64,000 bases of DNA from Pegoplata infirma (lineage: Eukaryota > Arthropoda > Insecta > Diptera > Anthomyiidae): NCBI GenBank assembly GCA_963921195.1, contig OY992540.1:22890262-22954261 (forward strand), read 5' to 3'. The position numbers were made by a program, and so were the translations under genes. The notes under the pieces are model-generated. The model had not been told where the DNA came from. It saw only the letters and a list, made by a program, of their open reading frames with translations, and searched no databases. Within the stretch, counting starts at the first letter, position 1; each line of letters opens with the position of its first letter. Positions 33,304 to 45,125 of the stretch are shown here, piece after piece.

Positions 33304-34443
33304 TATATTTTGAGGATGTTTATTCTGGCTCGAGGTCATTATTTTCTTTACTTATTAAAACCATGATATTCTCATAGCATAATTTTCAAGAAAATTATTT
33401 TTTTTTTTTTGTTTTAAATTTATTTATGTTGGTCATTTTTGCAAGACTTAATCGACACGTGTTTCGGAATTTGTCAAGATTCCATTGTCAAGATTATTTA
33501 GCAAAAATAGAAACGATTTTCTACAAAGTAGCAAACGAGTCTAATGACAAATCGTTTGTGCACAAACTAAAGTTTTAATACATATTCGACTCAATCCACA
33601 ATTCACAAACGAGTCTAATGACTAGGGAAGAGATTTTCATGCACTAAAAAATCGGAAATATGCGCTTAAAATATGCGCTAAAAAATTCAAAATATGCACT
33701 AAAAAACTTAAAAATATGCACTAAAAAATAAAATTTGTGCAATAAAGATCTCGTTTTCATAGGAAAAACTTCTTAAAAAACAAAAAATAACGCCGTGTTT
33801 AAATAGTAACATTTAAAACTTTATATAAGCAAGAGTTTTTTTGAAATTAAAAACATCTATTAAATAAATTTAAAAGAAAAAAAATATTTTGCTTATTTTT
33901 AAAATAAATTTTTAAAATTTAAAATAGTTTTTAAAACAAATAAATTTCAATTTGTGTTTTTGCTAGTTTATGCTAAAATATGCAAAAATATGCACTTAAA
34001 GTTGGAAATATGCACAAAATATGCATTTAAAACCAAAATATGCAAAAATATGCATTTTCACCAAAATATGCAAAAATATGCAAAAACAAATCGATGCCAT
34101 ATTAACTCAAATTTCATGATTCGGAAAGATAATTGGTCGATGTCGTTTTTAGACTATCGACAAAAAACAAATCGTTTGTGCACAAACGATTTGTCATTAG
34201 ACTCTTTTGCTACTTTGTAGTAAATCGTTTCTATTTTTGCTAAATAATCTTGACAATGGAATCTTGACAAATTCCGAAACACGTGTCGATTAAGTCTTGC
34301 AAAAATGACCAACATAAATAAATTTAAAACAAACAAAAAAAAAAAAAATTTTTTTCTTGAATATTATGCTATGAGAATATCATGGTTTTAATAAGTAAAG
34401 AAAATAATGACCTCGAGCCAGAATAAACATCCTCAAAATATAA
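33304..34443. repeat. Inverted repeat, ~265-bp arms
   Basis: The left arm (33304-33567) and right arm (about 34161-34443) are inverted copies. They share the outer GAGGATGTTTATTCTGGCTC, the middle GGTCATTTTTGCAAGACTTA, and an inner CAAATCGTTTGTGCACAAAC palindrome. Each arm contains GGAATCTTGACAAATTCC followed by GAAAC (plus strand 34258-34280). Related sequence occurs at 54130-54480. The ~590-bp spacer holds ATGCAAAAATATGCA repeats. Non-coding foldback structure. Confidence 0.85.
33620..34105. repeat. ATATGCAAAAATATGCA repeat block
   Basis: Short motifs AAATATGCGC / AATATGCACTAAAAAA at the left and CCAAAATATGCAAAAATATG at the right surround plain AT-rich DNA. This layout resembles subterminal repeats of a hAT-type MITE, but no clean TIR pair or 8-bp duplication could be fixed. 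Confidence 0.45.
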
Positions 34444-34861
34444 TATTTTAAAGGTCGAATAAAACAATTTTTATTTTTTAATAAAAATTAATCAGAATTT
34501 GTTTTCGCTATTTTTTTTTTTATTTGAGATATCTGGGGAATTGCATAGTGTATTCATTGATTCGGCCACTTCGAATTTAACTTGTTTATTTGTCCCACTT
34601 TTAGTTTGTTTCCTTATTTTTCATACCATGTACTATATGTTGTGTATTTCTATTACTTACTCGTTATTTTGCCCTTAACTTTGATTGCTAGTTTACTACA
34701 AGTAACTTTCTATTACTGGACTTGTTTTTGGGTGTGCAATGCACTTTGAAAAGTGTTAAATAAATGTTTCACACATACATACACCAACATACAAGTACAA
34801 TGTATTTTCAAAGTAGAAAAAAAAATATAGACACACATCCTAAAAAAAAATATATACACTT
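34444..34861. other. Noncoding DNA
   Basis: Contains a weak GTATTCATTGATTCGGCCAC copy of the dispersed motif near 34550, then sequence of ordinary complexity with CATACATACACC. No gene is supported. Confidence 0.45.
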
Positions 34862-35661
34862 AAAAAATTATGTCATTAACTGTTTGTTGTTTATTTAAAA
34901 AGTTTTCCGTTTAGTCGTTTTTAAAAGAAAAAACATTTGTTTGATGTTCAGTTTTTATTAATGACTATTTCTGTCCTTTGTTTTAAAAATAACACACTAA
35001 AAAATAAAGACTTTCATTTACATTTAATCTTAAAAGTCAGTTATTTTTGTTCTGTAAGTAAAAACTAGTGATTATTCCTTAAATTTTTAATGATTTGTGT
35101 AAGTCATTTGTTTTTTAAATTGTTGGTATTTTTTAATGAAATATCATTAGTTTTTACCTACACAAGTAGGTTATTTTTTTGTAGAAAAAAATCAACAAAT
35201 TATTTATAGAAATATAAAAACATGTTTGTATCAAGTGACTTTGGCACGATGGGTAGAGTGTCTGGCCAGAATGTAGTTGATTGCGGGATCGATTCCCCAA
35301 AATTTTATTAAAAATTTTTAAAAAAATATTTCAATAGAAAATTGTAAAAAATAACCTACGAAATCATTAATTTTTATTGTTTTCGTATGTTATTTTTTTT
35401 GGAATTTGTTGGTAAAAATAACAGAACTATCATTAATTTTTAATGTCTTCGTAGGTTATTTTGTTTGAATTTGTTGGTAAAAAAGAATGAAGAAACCGTA
35501 ATTTTTTAATGTTTAATGTTATTTATTTTAGAAAATTTTGTCAACAGTAAAAAATAAATGTTGATGTTTGTAAAACTAATGAATAATTACAGGGATGGTT
35601 TTCAATTGTTTATTCACTAGTTTTAAGTGTGTTTTTCATTTGTTTTTGCCTACAAAATATT
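34862..35661. repeat. Composite repeat around a tRNA-like module
   Basis: The right end ATATTTTGAGTG followed by TA matches the tip of other TA-inserting elements. The left end is probably near CACTAAAAAATAAAG at about 34995, but the pairing is weak. Inside, (C/G)TACGAAATCATTAATTTTTA-like and TTGTTGGTAAAAA units repeat several times. A tRNA-like module lies at 35233-35299. Confidence 0.5.
35233..35299 (+). repeat. tRNA-like module with A and B boxes
   Basis: TTTGGCACGATGGGTAGAG carries an A-box-like element, and GGGATCGATTCCCC a B-box-like element (35285-35298), at tRNA spacing. No acceptor stem is formed. It is similar in layout to the tRNA-like trimer at 48842-49276. Confidence 0.6.
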
Positions 35662-35931
35662 TTGAGTGTATAAATGTTCGTCAAACTTAGACACACTTAA
35701 TGAATTTTTTATATTCAGGCGGACATCGCTTGATCGTTTTTATATCGGTCGCGAATCATGAATATATACACAGAAAAAAACGAATTGTTATATTGACCCC
35801 CATATTTGTGAATACAATTAACTTTTTCACTGAAAGTGCTCCTATACGGAGAGTTGTGATAACAACTAACGTTTGTAAATATTGATTGTTGAAAAAATAT
35901 TAAAAAAAAAATGATAAACGAGTTTGTAATA

Positions 35932-35943
35932 GTTCTCTTATTT
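35932..35943. repeat. LINE target duplication, 3' side
   Basis: GTTCTCTTATTT, identical to 53402-53413. The flanking bases differ on both sides, so the duplication is exactly 12 bp. Confidence 0.88.
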
Positions 35944-36183
35944 TTTGTATGAAATTCAATTCAATTTATTTATTTACATAACATGGATATATATTTACAA
36001 AGTAATAATACAAATTTAAAGAGTTCAGGCGATAATTAGCCTTTTCTACTTAGAAAATTAATTACAAAAGATATAATAATATTATAGTTTACAATATTTT
36101 TTATGTTTAGGAAAAAAGTAACAAAAACCTATTTAAATAATAAAAAAAAAAAAAAGTTTTTAATGTTAAGATAAAACTTAAAA

Positions 36184-37703
36184 CTACGTGCTAACTGACA
36201 ACTCGTTAATGTGTAAATATTCAGAAAATTGACATCTGATATCATAATTGTGAGTGAGCTTCAAAGCTCTATCATTGACCATTTCGATACCGTTTATGGA
36301 GTGCAATCGTTGAGTCGAATAATGCCGAGGAAGATTGTAAATCATCTTGAGTAGTTTATTTTGACTTATTTGAAGTTTTTTGACATGACAGGTTGCGACA
36401 TCATTCCACACGGGTGCAGCATAATAAAGTATGGACATAAAAATAGCTTTGAATATTATAAGTTTATTGTCTGGACTTAATGTTGACTTTCTATTAATGA
36501 AAGAATACAAAAGTCTTGTGACATTATTTATTTTGTTTATGACGTAAGAAACATGTTTGCTAAAGTTAATTTTTGAGTCCAATATTACTCCAAGATACTT
36601 AACTTCAGACTCCCATTTTATAGTTGTGTTGTTATTAATATTTAAATCTCTTTGTGGGATAAAACAAGAATTTCTTCTGCGAGTGAAGTATATTGCTTGA
36701 GTTTTTTGTAGATTTATAAGAATTTTCCATTTCTTGAAATATTCTTCTAAATTTATTAATGCGTTTTGTAGGCTTGTGATAATATCTTCAGCATAAACCC
36801 CATGACAGAGAATCGCCGTGTCGTCCGCAAATATAGATGAAGTGCAGTCAAACAATGTAGGAAAATCAGACGTAAATATATTATACAATATTGGAGATAA
36901 GCAAGATCCTTGGGGGCAACCCGCTGGAATATTTATTTGTGTGGAGGAGTTCTTACCTATATAAACTTTGAACGATCGGCCAATTAAAAAGCTCTGTAAT
37001 ATTTTTATTATTTCCGGAGGAAAATTTAAGTTAATCATTTTGTACACCAGACCATCGTGCCATACAGAGTCAAAAGCAGACTTGATATCCAACAACACCA
37101 TACCCGTGGACTTCATAATATTGAAGTTATGTTTGATTTTAGATTTAATTCTGTATAAAGGATGAGAGGTGTTGTGACCAGACCGGAATCCGAATTGTTG
37201 CGTTGGGAACACCTGATTAACGTCACAAAATTTTAAAATTTTTTCCTTGATAACTTTCTCTAGGACTTTGCTTAAAGAGGACAACAAGCTGATTGGTCTA
37301 TATGATAATGGACACGATGCGACTTTGTTCGGTTTACATATAGCAATCACTTTTGCCTCCTTCCAACAGTCTGGAAAATAACAATATTTAAGGCAGTTAT
37401 TAATAATATTTGTCAAGCATTGTAACCCTTTTTTAGGAAGTGCCTTTAATATTTTATTACTGATACCATCAATGCCAGGTGATTTTTTTATCTTGAAACT
37501 TTCGATTATGTTTCTTATTTTTTCAATTGAAACATAGTAATCATTATTAATAGAATATTGTACGTGTTGGAAAGAATCTATAGCGTTGTTTACCGTATTT
37601 ATTGTGGTGAAATCACTTAGCCTTGATGAAAGCGTATGGTTTGATTTAAATGTGTTAGCAAGCAATTGACACTTTTCTAGAGCAGTAGAGTAACGAGTAC
37701 CAT
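36184..37703 (-). pseudogene. LINE ORF2, reverse-transcriptase part (split)
   Basis: About 506 codons form the C-terminal part of ORF2. The reverse transcriptase blocks appear in order: a KPNK block, YRPISLLSSLSKVLEKVI, FGFRSGHNTSH, LLDIKSAFDSVWH, AGCPQGSCLSPILYNIF, the catalytic FADD (codons at 36820-36831), then KYLGVILDSKI. No RNase H block follows, as is usual in the Jockey clade. The product would copy the LINE RNA at the nick made by the endonuclease part. The open frame extends further upstream to 37824, but those ~40 residues come from inserted Y2 DNA, not from the LINE. True ORF2 sequence starts at NGTRYSTALEKC next to the TA at 37704-37705. Split from its N-terminal half by 13.3 kb, so it is not functional as it stands. 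Confidence 0.95.
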
Positions 37704-37845
37704 TACACAGAAAAAAAAAATTTGTCAATACAATTAATTTCATTGTTAATACAATTAAACATTTAATTGAAACTGAGCCTACATTGGATTTTGTCAATAC
37801 AACATTGGATTTTGTAACTTGCACACAGGGAAAAGATCTATTGGA

Positions 37846-38714
37846 AATCGATTATTACTATTAAAATTCAATAATAGACTAAGATTTTTTATTACAACAC
37901 TCAAACATTTGTTATCGTATTAGATTTTCTCTTTTAGTAATAATCAGAAAGAAAATATAACTAAATTTTTAAAATGACAAATAACAATTCGATTATTTCT
38001 ACCAATATCAAAAAACTTTAGTCAAACTAAAAATTAAAATCGATTTTGGTAGATCCAACTATATTTAGTGAGATACTTACGTAAGTGCTCAACAGAAAAT
38101 TCGTTTCTCCTTACCAATATTAGTCAAATTAAGATTTAATGACAGTTTCAGTAGATCCAACTATCTTTTATAAGATACTAATATTTAATGACCATTAAAT
38201 TGGTTGTCACAGTTATTTAAATTCGATTCTAGCAACCATATATAAAAAGACGCCATTAAAAAAAAATATTCGAAACGTTGTGCATGCAATTTTATAAAAT
38301 TAAAAAGAATTTTTCGCTTTAAAATAAAAATTAATGTTAAAATCAAACAAATTGTGTCCGAAAACGAATAAAACAAAGGATAAGACAGTATTAGGTAAGT
38401 GCTTTGTACAAAATACATAATAATTATTCAATACACAATAATTGGATTTTTTATAGATAGAAATGTATGTATGTGTCCTAATACAAAAATACAGGATTAT
38501 CCAATCTTCAATGGGAAACAAATTCTTCGTTTAACAGTTTGGAAGGTAAGGAAATCTTAATTTAGAAGGTCAGATGCTTTTAGTAATGGATGTAAGTTCC
38601 TCAGGCATTTTTTTGGCTAGTAAGTCAAAAGTAACAATAATTTTTCCCAGTAGATCAAAAAATGTCTCAGAATCAGAATTTTTTTTAAATTAAAAAAACA
38701 TATAGAAAAAGGGT
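37846..38714. other. P left arm, noncoding
   Basis: AT-rich DNA with repeated TAGTAGATCCAACTAT(A/C)TTT-like blocks at about 38045 and 38150. No gene; short reverse-strand frames near 38185-38521 lack any recognisable domain. Confidence 0.45.
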
Positions 38715-39915
38715 TCTTGACTACAGTTTACGGGGCACACAAAAATTAAAAAATAAATGCCCCCAATTTAGAGTAAAAAAAGAAAAAAAAACTAAAATTA
38801 AAATTTAAGGGAGCTGAACATATGAAATTTTAACCATATTAACACTTAAAAAACTAAACGCGTAAATCCTGCTACCCATAAAAATATTTATTTAGTGAAG
38901 CCGCTATTAATTTATTTATTTTGCAATCCTTAAGCCCGGCCAAAGGCCAGCTACACAAAAAACTTTTTATTTGTGTAATTATCTTTAAAATGAATACCTA
39001 CACATACCAGGATCCCCTGGACTCAGTGGGCCCTAGGGACACCAGTCCCCTTAAATTTCAATTTCGTTTTTTTTATTTTTATTTTTGTATGCTCCGTAAA
39101 CTGCAGTTTTGCCAAAAAAAGTATTACAATTTGAAACAGTTTTAAAACACGAGACTTTTTTTCATACAAAAAATTTTTTAAATTCACTCAAAATCAGAGA
39201 CATTGTTTCTTAGAAAAAGTATCAGATTCTGAGACATTTTTTCTTAGAGAAAGAATCAGATTCTGCCCAAAATTTTCTATAGAAAAGATATCCTCGACTT
39301 TTTTCTAAAAAAAATTTGTCAAACCAGAGATTATTTTCTGAAGAAACAACTTCTTCGAGTTTGTCTTTTTCCATAAAACATGTCTCAGAATCTGAGACTA
39401 TTTCCAGAAAAAAAAAAAAATATCTTTGAATCAAAAACTTTTTGCATTAAAAAAATCTGAGAGTTTTTTATATAAAAAATGTAGGCAAAACTGCAGTTTA
39501 CGGGGCAGAAAAAAATTACAAAAAAATAATATGCCACCCCCTTTAAAATAAAAAAAAAAAAACGAAATTAAAATTTAATGTGGCTCGTGCTCCTAGGCCC
39601 AACTGAGTCCAGGTGTTTCTGGTATGTGTGGGCATTTAATTTGAAGATAATTACACAAAGAAAACGTTTTTCTGCGTAGCCGGCCTTCGGCCGGGCTTGG
39701 GATTACAAATTCCATAAATTAATTTAGCAGCTTCGCTAAATAAAGCTTTTTTGGGTAGCAGGACTTCCGCGTTTAATATTTTAAGTGTAAAAATGGTTTA
39801 AATTTCATGTGCTCAGCCCCCTTAAATTTTAATTTTGTTTTTTTCTTTTTTTATTCTAAAGAGGGTGGCATATTTTTTTTTGTAATTTTTGTATGCCCCG
39901 TAAACTGCAGTTTAG
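38715..39915. repeat. Palindrome with ~400-bp arms
   Basis: 38715-39114 and 39484-39915 are inverted copies. Landmarks mirrored across the centre are CAGTTTACGGGGCA, GCCCGGCC(A/G)AAGGCC, ACATACCAG and CCTGGACTCAGTGGGCC-like. The ~370-bp centre is a diverged minisatellite of TCAGA(A/T)TCTGAGAC(T)n units. GCGTAGCCGGCCTTCGGCCG also recurs in the foldback at 57171. Non-coding. Confidence 0.85.
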
Positions 39916-40434
39916 CCAAAATGTCTCATAATTTGAGACTTTTTCTATAGAAAAATATATCTGAATGTTGGGAATTTTTTTTCTATAGATCAGTCTTTTT
40001 TAAGATTTTTTTTTTAATAGAGCCTCAAATTATAAACATTTTTTTTCTTAACCAGAAGTCTCAAATTCTGTATGCAATGCGTTGAATACTTAAATAGAAT
40101 GCATAAATATAAAAATATTGCAAAAGGTAGAAAAAAGACAAACAGATACACATATATTATATTTATTATTGCAGTTAACTATTGTGAATGATAATCTTTT
40201 TGCTCATAAGTTATCGTCCATTCGCATTGCTTTATTTTAACAACAACACAGTTTTAACAGCGTTTCTTGCTGTGATGAGAACAGACTATAAAACATATAA
40301 TAAAATAGTGTTTTTACAAAAAGCGCATTTTTTTATAGCAATGCGAATGTACTTTTAACAAAATCGTTAAAAAAAACACGTATAATTATAAACTACCACT
40401 TCTTTTTTAAACGTAATTAAAGGTGTTAAAGGCG
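39916..40434. other. Noncoding DNA
   Basis: Starts with TCTCA-AATTTGAGACTTTTT units continuing the minisatellite seen inside the palindrome, then AT-rich sequence of moderate complexity. No gene. Confidence 0.45.
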
Positions 40435-41900
40435 AAATTTCAATAAACTACACCATTTACAGATGTAATTCGTAAAAGATCAATTGTAATTCGAAGATTC
40501 CATTTGTAATTCGAATACTTCAATTGTAATTCGAAGATTCCAATTGTAGTTCGTAAAAGATCAATTGTAATTCGTAAAATATCAATTGCAATTCGTAAAA
40601 GATCAATTGTAATTCGCAAAAGATCAATTGTAATACGTAAAAGATCAATTGTAATTCGAAAAAGATCAAGTGTAATTCGTAAAAGATCAATTGTAATTCC
40701 TAAAATATCAATTTTAATTCGTAAAAGATTAATTATAATTCGTAAAAGATCAGTTGTAATTCGAAAATTCCAATTGTAATTCGTTAAATATCAATGGAAA
40801 TTTAATGTTTTTCGAATTACAATTGGAATCTTGGAATTACAATTGATCTTTTACTAAATACAATTGATCTTTTACTTTCGAAGATTCCATTTGTAATTCG
40901 TAAAAGATCAATTGTAATTCGTAAAAGATCAATTATAATTCGATAAAGATCAATTGTAATTCGTAAAAGATCAATTGTAATTCGAAAAAGATCAATTGTA
41001 ATTCGTAAAAGATCAATTGTAATTCGTAAAAGATCAATTGCAATTCGAAAAAGATCAATTGTAATTCGTAAAAGATCAATTGTAATTCGTAAAAGGTCAA
41101 TTGTAATTCGAAAAAGATCAATTGTAATTCGTAAAAGATCAATTGTAATTCGTAAAAGATCAATTGTAATACGTAAAAGATCAATTGTAATTCGAAAAAG
41201 ATCAATTGTAATTCGTAAAAGATCAATTGTAATTCCTAAAATATCAATTTTAATTCGTAAAAGATCAATTATAATTCGTAAAAGATCAGTTGTAATTCGA
41301 AAATTCCAATTGTAATTCGTAAAATATCAATGGAAATTTTATGTTTTTCGAATTACAATTGGAATCTTGGAATTACAATTGATCTTTTACTAAATACAAT
41401 TGATCTTTTACTTTCGAAGATTCCATTTGTAATTCGTAAAAGATCAATTGTAATTCGTAAAAGATCAATTATAATTCGATAAAGATCAATTGTAATTCGT
41501 AAAAGATCAATTGTAATTCGAAAAAGATCAATTGTAATTCGTAAAAGATCAATTGTAATTCGTAAAAGATCAATTGCAATTCGAAAAAGATCAATTGTAA
41601 TTCGTATAAGATCAATTGTAATTCGTAAAAGGTCAATTGTAATTCGAAAAAGATCAATTGTAATTCGTAAAAGATCAATTGTAATTCGTAAAAGATCAAT
41701 TGTAATTCGTAAAAGATCAATTGTAATTCCTAAAATATCAATTTTAATTCGTAAAAGATCAATTATAATTCGTAAAAGATCAGTTGTAATTCGAAAATTC
41801 CAATTGTAATTCGTAAAATATCAATGGAAATTTTATGTTTTTCGAATTACAATTGGAATCTTGGAATTACAATTGATCTTTTACTATATACAATTGAAAC
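40435..41900. repeat. GTAAAAGATCAATTGTAATTC minisatellite
   Basis: Dozens of ~20-bp units of AAAAGATCAATTGTAATTCG, arranged in a higher-order ~540-bp block. A segment from about 40795 to 41337 is repeated almost identically at 41338-41880. Within each block a short stretch is inverted (CGAATTACAATTGGAATCTT and CAATTGATCTTTTACT), so the array can form hairpins. Open frames of repeated ELQLIFY residues on the minus strand are artefacts of the unit length and not genes. Confidence 0.95.
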
Positions 41901-43011
41901 AATTTTTACACTGATCAGATTTGGTTTTAGAAGAATTTTTTTTTACTAAATTTTTTTTCTTTTATGTATGTATATAGCTACAAATATACGCCCTAATTTT
42001 TTTTTTGTTCTCCAAAAATGACTTGTTTAGTCTTTTTTTCTATATATTTTATCAAGTTTCTGCGCAAATAACATTATCATTTTCTTCATAATTATTTACA
42101 TAAGTGTTTTAGCTAAATTACAAAAAACTACATCGCGGTTGTAGTTTTTGCATATTTTTGGTTAATTTAGAACAGATTTTTGTTCACTTCGACACAGTTT
42201 TTTTTTTGCGTGTCGTTTACTTCAACTTGATTACAATAGTTCGTAAGCAAATGTGTTCAACTTAAAGATAACCACTTTGTACAATGTGAACTAGTTTATT
42301 CAAATTGGATCTTTCACCACAGACCACAGTACATGAGTAGTAGGTATACAGAGGTGCATTTGATGTGTGTTAGTCAAAGGTTCGAAAGAATTAATTTTTA
42401 ATTCAATTTTCTAATTTGAATTAAAAATATAGATTTTGATATTCCCTAAAATCATTATTCTTTTATCATTATTTTTTTTCCAAATCAATCTACAACAAAT
42501 TGAATGGTGAAATTTTCTTATCATTCAATTTAAAACAGTGAAGCGCATTAAAAATTAGTTTTAGTGGGAACGGTGCTTTAGCGGGAAAATCTAGCGCTTT
42601 TTGTTTGGATTTAGTGAAAAAATTATAGTTTTTTTTTTTTCAATCGAAAACGCCAAGTTTGTCGAATTTTAGCGCTTTTTTGTTACTTTAGCGGGGGAAT
42701 TTTATATTTTCCCGCTAAATTTTTTTCGGCGGTTTCTTTCGCGTTTTTATGAAAAGTCAATTTTCGTAGAAAAAATAATTTGGAGATTTTTTTTCTTTAA
42801 TTTTTCTTTTTTGCCAATCAAAAATGCCAAGTTTTTCGGTTTTCAGGGCTTTTTTTCGTAATTTATAGGGAGAATTTTAAATTTTCCCCGCTAAATTTAT
42901 TTTTGGCAGTTTCTAGCGCTTTTTTAGTGAAATTTAAAGGTTTTTGGTTAAAAATAGTTGGCAACAGTGTGCATATTGATTATAACGTCTGAAAAAACTA
43001 GCGAGTACTTG
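41901..43011. other. Noncoding DNA with TAGCGC-type motifs
   Basis: 41.90-42.53 kb is AT-rich with no feature. 42.54-42.98 kb has repeated TAGCGCTTTTT, GCGGGAA and TTCCCGCTAAA motifs and ends TAGTTGGCAACAGTG, a tip reminiscent of hAT elements. The left partner (near CAGTGAAGCGC at 42536) is not a clean match and no 8-bp duplication is visible. Confidence 0.45.
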
Positions 43012-43014
43012 TTA

Positions 43015-43305
43015 TACCATATTCACATTGGCATGTTTAAATTTAAACATGTGTTTCCCCATACATTTAAAACAAAACATCGTTTAATTTTAAACATCTC
43101 GAAAACATCTCCAAAACATTTCCAAAACATCTCGGAAACACGAAATAACAACCCTGTGTTAAGTTGTCATGAAAAAAACAGCCGCTGCTAAACGAACCAA
43201 AAGAGAAGCGGATGCTTTTTTAAACTACTGGCAATGCGAACACTTTCGTTTAATTTTAAACACAAAAGTTAAACGATGTTTTAAACATTGTATGCGAATA
43301 TGGTA
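43015..43305. mobile_element. 291-bp MITE with TTA duplication
   Basis: The tips TACCATATTCACAT and (complement) TACCATATTCGCAT are flanked by TTA (43012-43014 and 43306-43308). Inside, GTTTAA/TTAAAC motifs repeat, including CATGTTTAAATTTAAACATG. The TTA duplication suggests PIF/Harbinger. Non-coding. Confidence 0.75.
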
Positions 43306-43308
43306 TTA

Positions 43309-44152
43309 CTTGATTACTTTACCAGTTGACTAACGAGCCCTGCAGTTTAACTCTCCAACATTGGTGAGTTAAACTTAAAAATACCACATCTTAAACCTAA
43401 AACAAATAATTTTGACAACTCAAATTTAAACATGTTTAAGTGCTTAAACTAGTTTAAAAAATTAATGCAAATATTTTTGCGTATATTATGCAAAAACTTA
43501 TAACATTTTACCAAGCGTTTGCTTGTTTTATCTTAAAGTTGGTACAATTATGCAAGCTTGTGGGAAACTTTTGAAAAGTTAGGTATAATTATGCAAGTGC
43601 TTGGTAAAACGATATCAGTTATCGCATAATATTTGCAAAAATCTTGTTAAATGTGATACCTCCCAAGCGCTTGGTAAAATATTTTTTTGCGTTTAGTATT
43701 ACTGGTGTTTTATTAAAAAACCTGTTCATAATATAAAGTCTGAACCCCATATTAATTGAACTAGTTTGTTCATGAACTACTCAAATCATCAAATAATTTA
43801 CCGTTAACTGCTATAATAGATCAGCAAAAAAAAGTGTGCAAATAATATATCTGTCTCACTTTAACTAATTGTATTTCATAAACCAATTTGTATTTAATGT
43901 TGTGAAGTGTTAAAAAATGTTCTTGAAAAATAAATAAAAATTTGTAGAAATTATATCCAGCGTGATCGATTTTTATAATTGAAAGATTTAAAACATTAAA
44001 ACTAATTTATAAAGTTAAATAAATACATGAATAGTTTTAAAAATTAAAATTGGATTTGTGTGTTTATAAATGTTTTTTTTTTTTTCATTCTGTACTATGT
44101 AGTTTCATAGTACATAGTACATAGTATGTACATTATCATATACTAAGTACAT
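43309..44152. repeat. Noncoding DNA with CAAGCGCTTGGTAAAA repeats
   Basis: At 43460-43700 a short motif (TTTTACCAAGCG / CGCTTGGTAAAA, and ATTATGCAA) occurs in both orientations, with outer ATATTTTTGCG / CGCAAAAAAATAT blocks, possibly another MITE. The rest is plain AT-rich DNA with TAGTACATAGTACATAG near 44110. Confidence 0.5.
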
Positions 44153-44154
44153 TA

Positions 44155-44486
44155 CGGTGGCACGAATTTGACTTTTTCCGAATTTCGTCGAAAACAACCC
44201 AACATTTTTTCGAATTCAATTTTGAAGTGGAAGGGTTTATCCAACCAAAATGAAATTTTTAGTCGTTAATAAGCTAATAAAGCAAAATAATAAACAAACA
44301 AAAAAATCTAAAAAAAAATGTTTGGTTTGTATGGGGGAAAAAATTTTTTGGGGCAAAACTTTAACCCACCAAAGGCATGGGTTGATTTTGTCCGATTTGG
44401 CTAAAAATTTAAACAAAAGTTTAAAAAGAACCTTTATTTGCCCGGCGATCGACAAAATTCGAAAAAAATCATAATTCGTGCCACCC
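44155..44486. mobile_element. 332-bp MITE, GGTGGCACGAATT ends
   Basis: The left CGGTGGCACGAATT and right AATTCGTGCCACCC differ by one tip base and are flanked by TA (44153-44154 and 44487-44488). The arms continue with CGAATTT(C/T)GTCGA-like blocks. Non-coding; the small opposed open frames are shadows of its symmetry. Confidence 0.8.
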
Positions 44487-44488
44487 TA

Positions 44489-45125
44489 ATTTATATATGT
44501 ACCCGGCGCTTAAAATCTTGAAAAACTTAAATCTCGATTTTCTTAAAATTGGTGGTCAAAATAACAGATTTCTTCTACAGTATTTAATAAAATTTAAGTT
44601 ATTTTTTGGGGCATTTAAAAAAAACTAAATGATGAATTAGTTAAATTAGTAGTAGTTTTTTTAATGTTTGAACATGGGGGAAAAAAATTAGCAATATATT
44701 TTAAAATTTTTTAAAAAAAATTTATAAAAATTAACATTTTTTAGTTCGACACTTGTAGCACATTTATTATTAACTCAATCTGGACGCTATAAAGCGAAAA
44801 TTAATACTTAATAAATAACATACTGGTGGCTCGTTTTTGATCTTTTCTCTCTGATTAAATTCTAATACCCACCAAAAGTGTCGGTACCCTAAGGCTAACT
44901 CACATGCAAAATACCATCGGAGTTTATCTTCTGTCGCTACTTTGCCCTCAAAATTGTGATTTTTGCAAAAAAAAATTTTTTTAAATAAAAGTTTTTTCAT
45001 TAAAATAATTAAAAATTATTTTTGTATAAAATTTGATCGCAAATACTTGATTATGAAATATAAAGATTTTCCAGTATCATTACTTGATACCAAAAAAATT
45101 GCATGATTTTTGGGGCGTTCTCAAA
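44489..45125. other. Noncoding DNA
   Basis: AT-rich sequence with a more balanced patch at 44830-44950. No domain, repeat or RNA gene is recognised. Confidence 0.4.

Noticed and set aside
33080..33339. Overlapping 60-77-codon frames on both strands
   Set aside because: They read a local ~60-bp direct repeat; no domain or start context.
37704..37824. N-terminal ~40 residues of the long reverse-transcriptase frame
   Set aside because: They come from Y2 transposon DNA beyond the TA junction; the LINE protein continues at 51014 instead.
40933..41720. Repetitive ELQLIFY proteins of 97 and 83 residues
   Set aside because: They are in-frame readings of the ~20-bp minisatellite (unit length 21 in places); no start context or conservation.
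42536..42978. A defined hAT element with TAGCGC motifs
   Set aside because: The right tip looks hAT-like, but no matching left tip or 8-bp duplication was found, so it is reported only as a repeat-bearing stretch.
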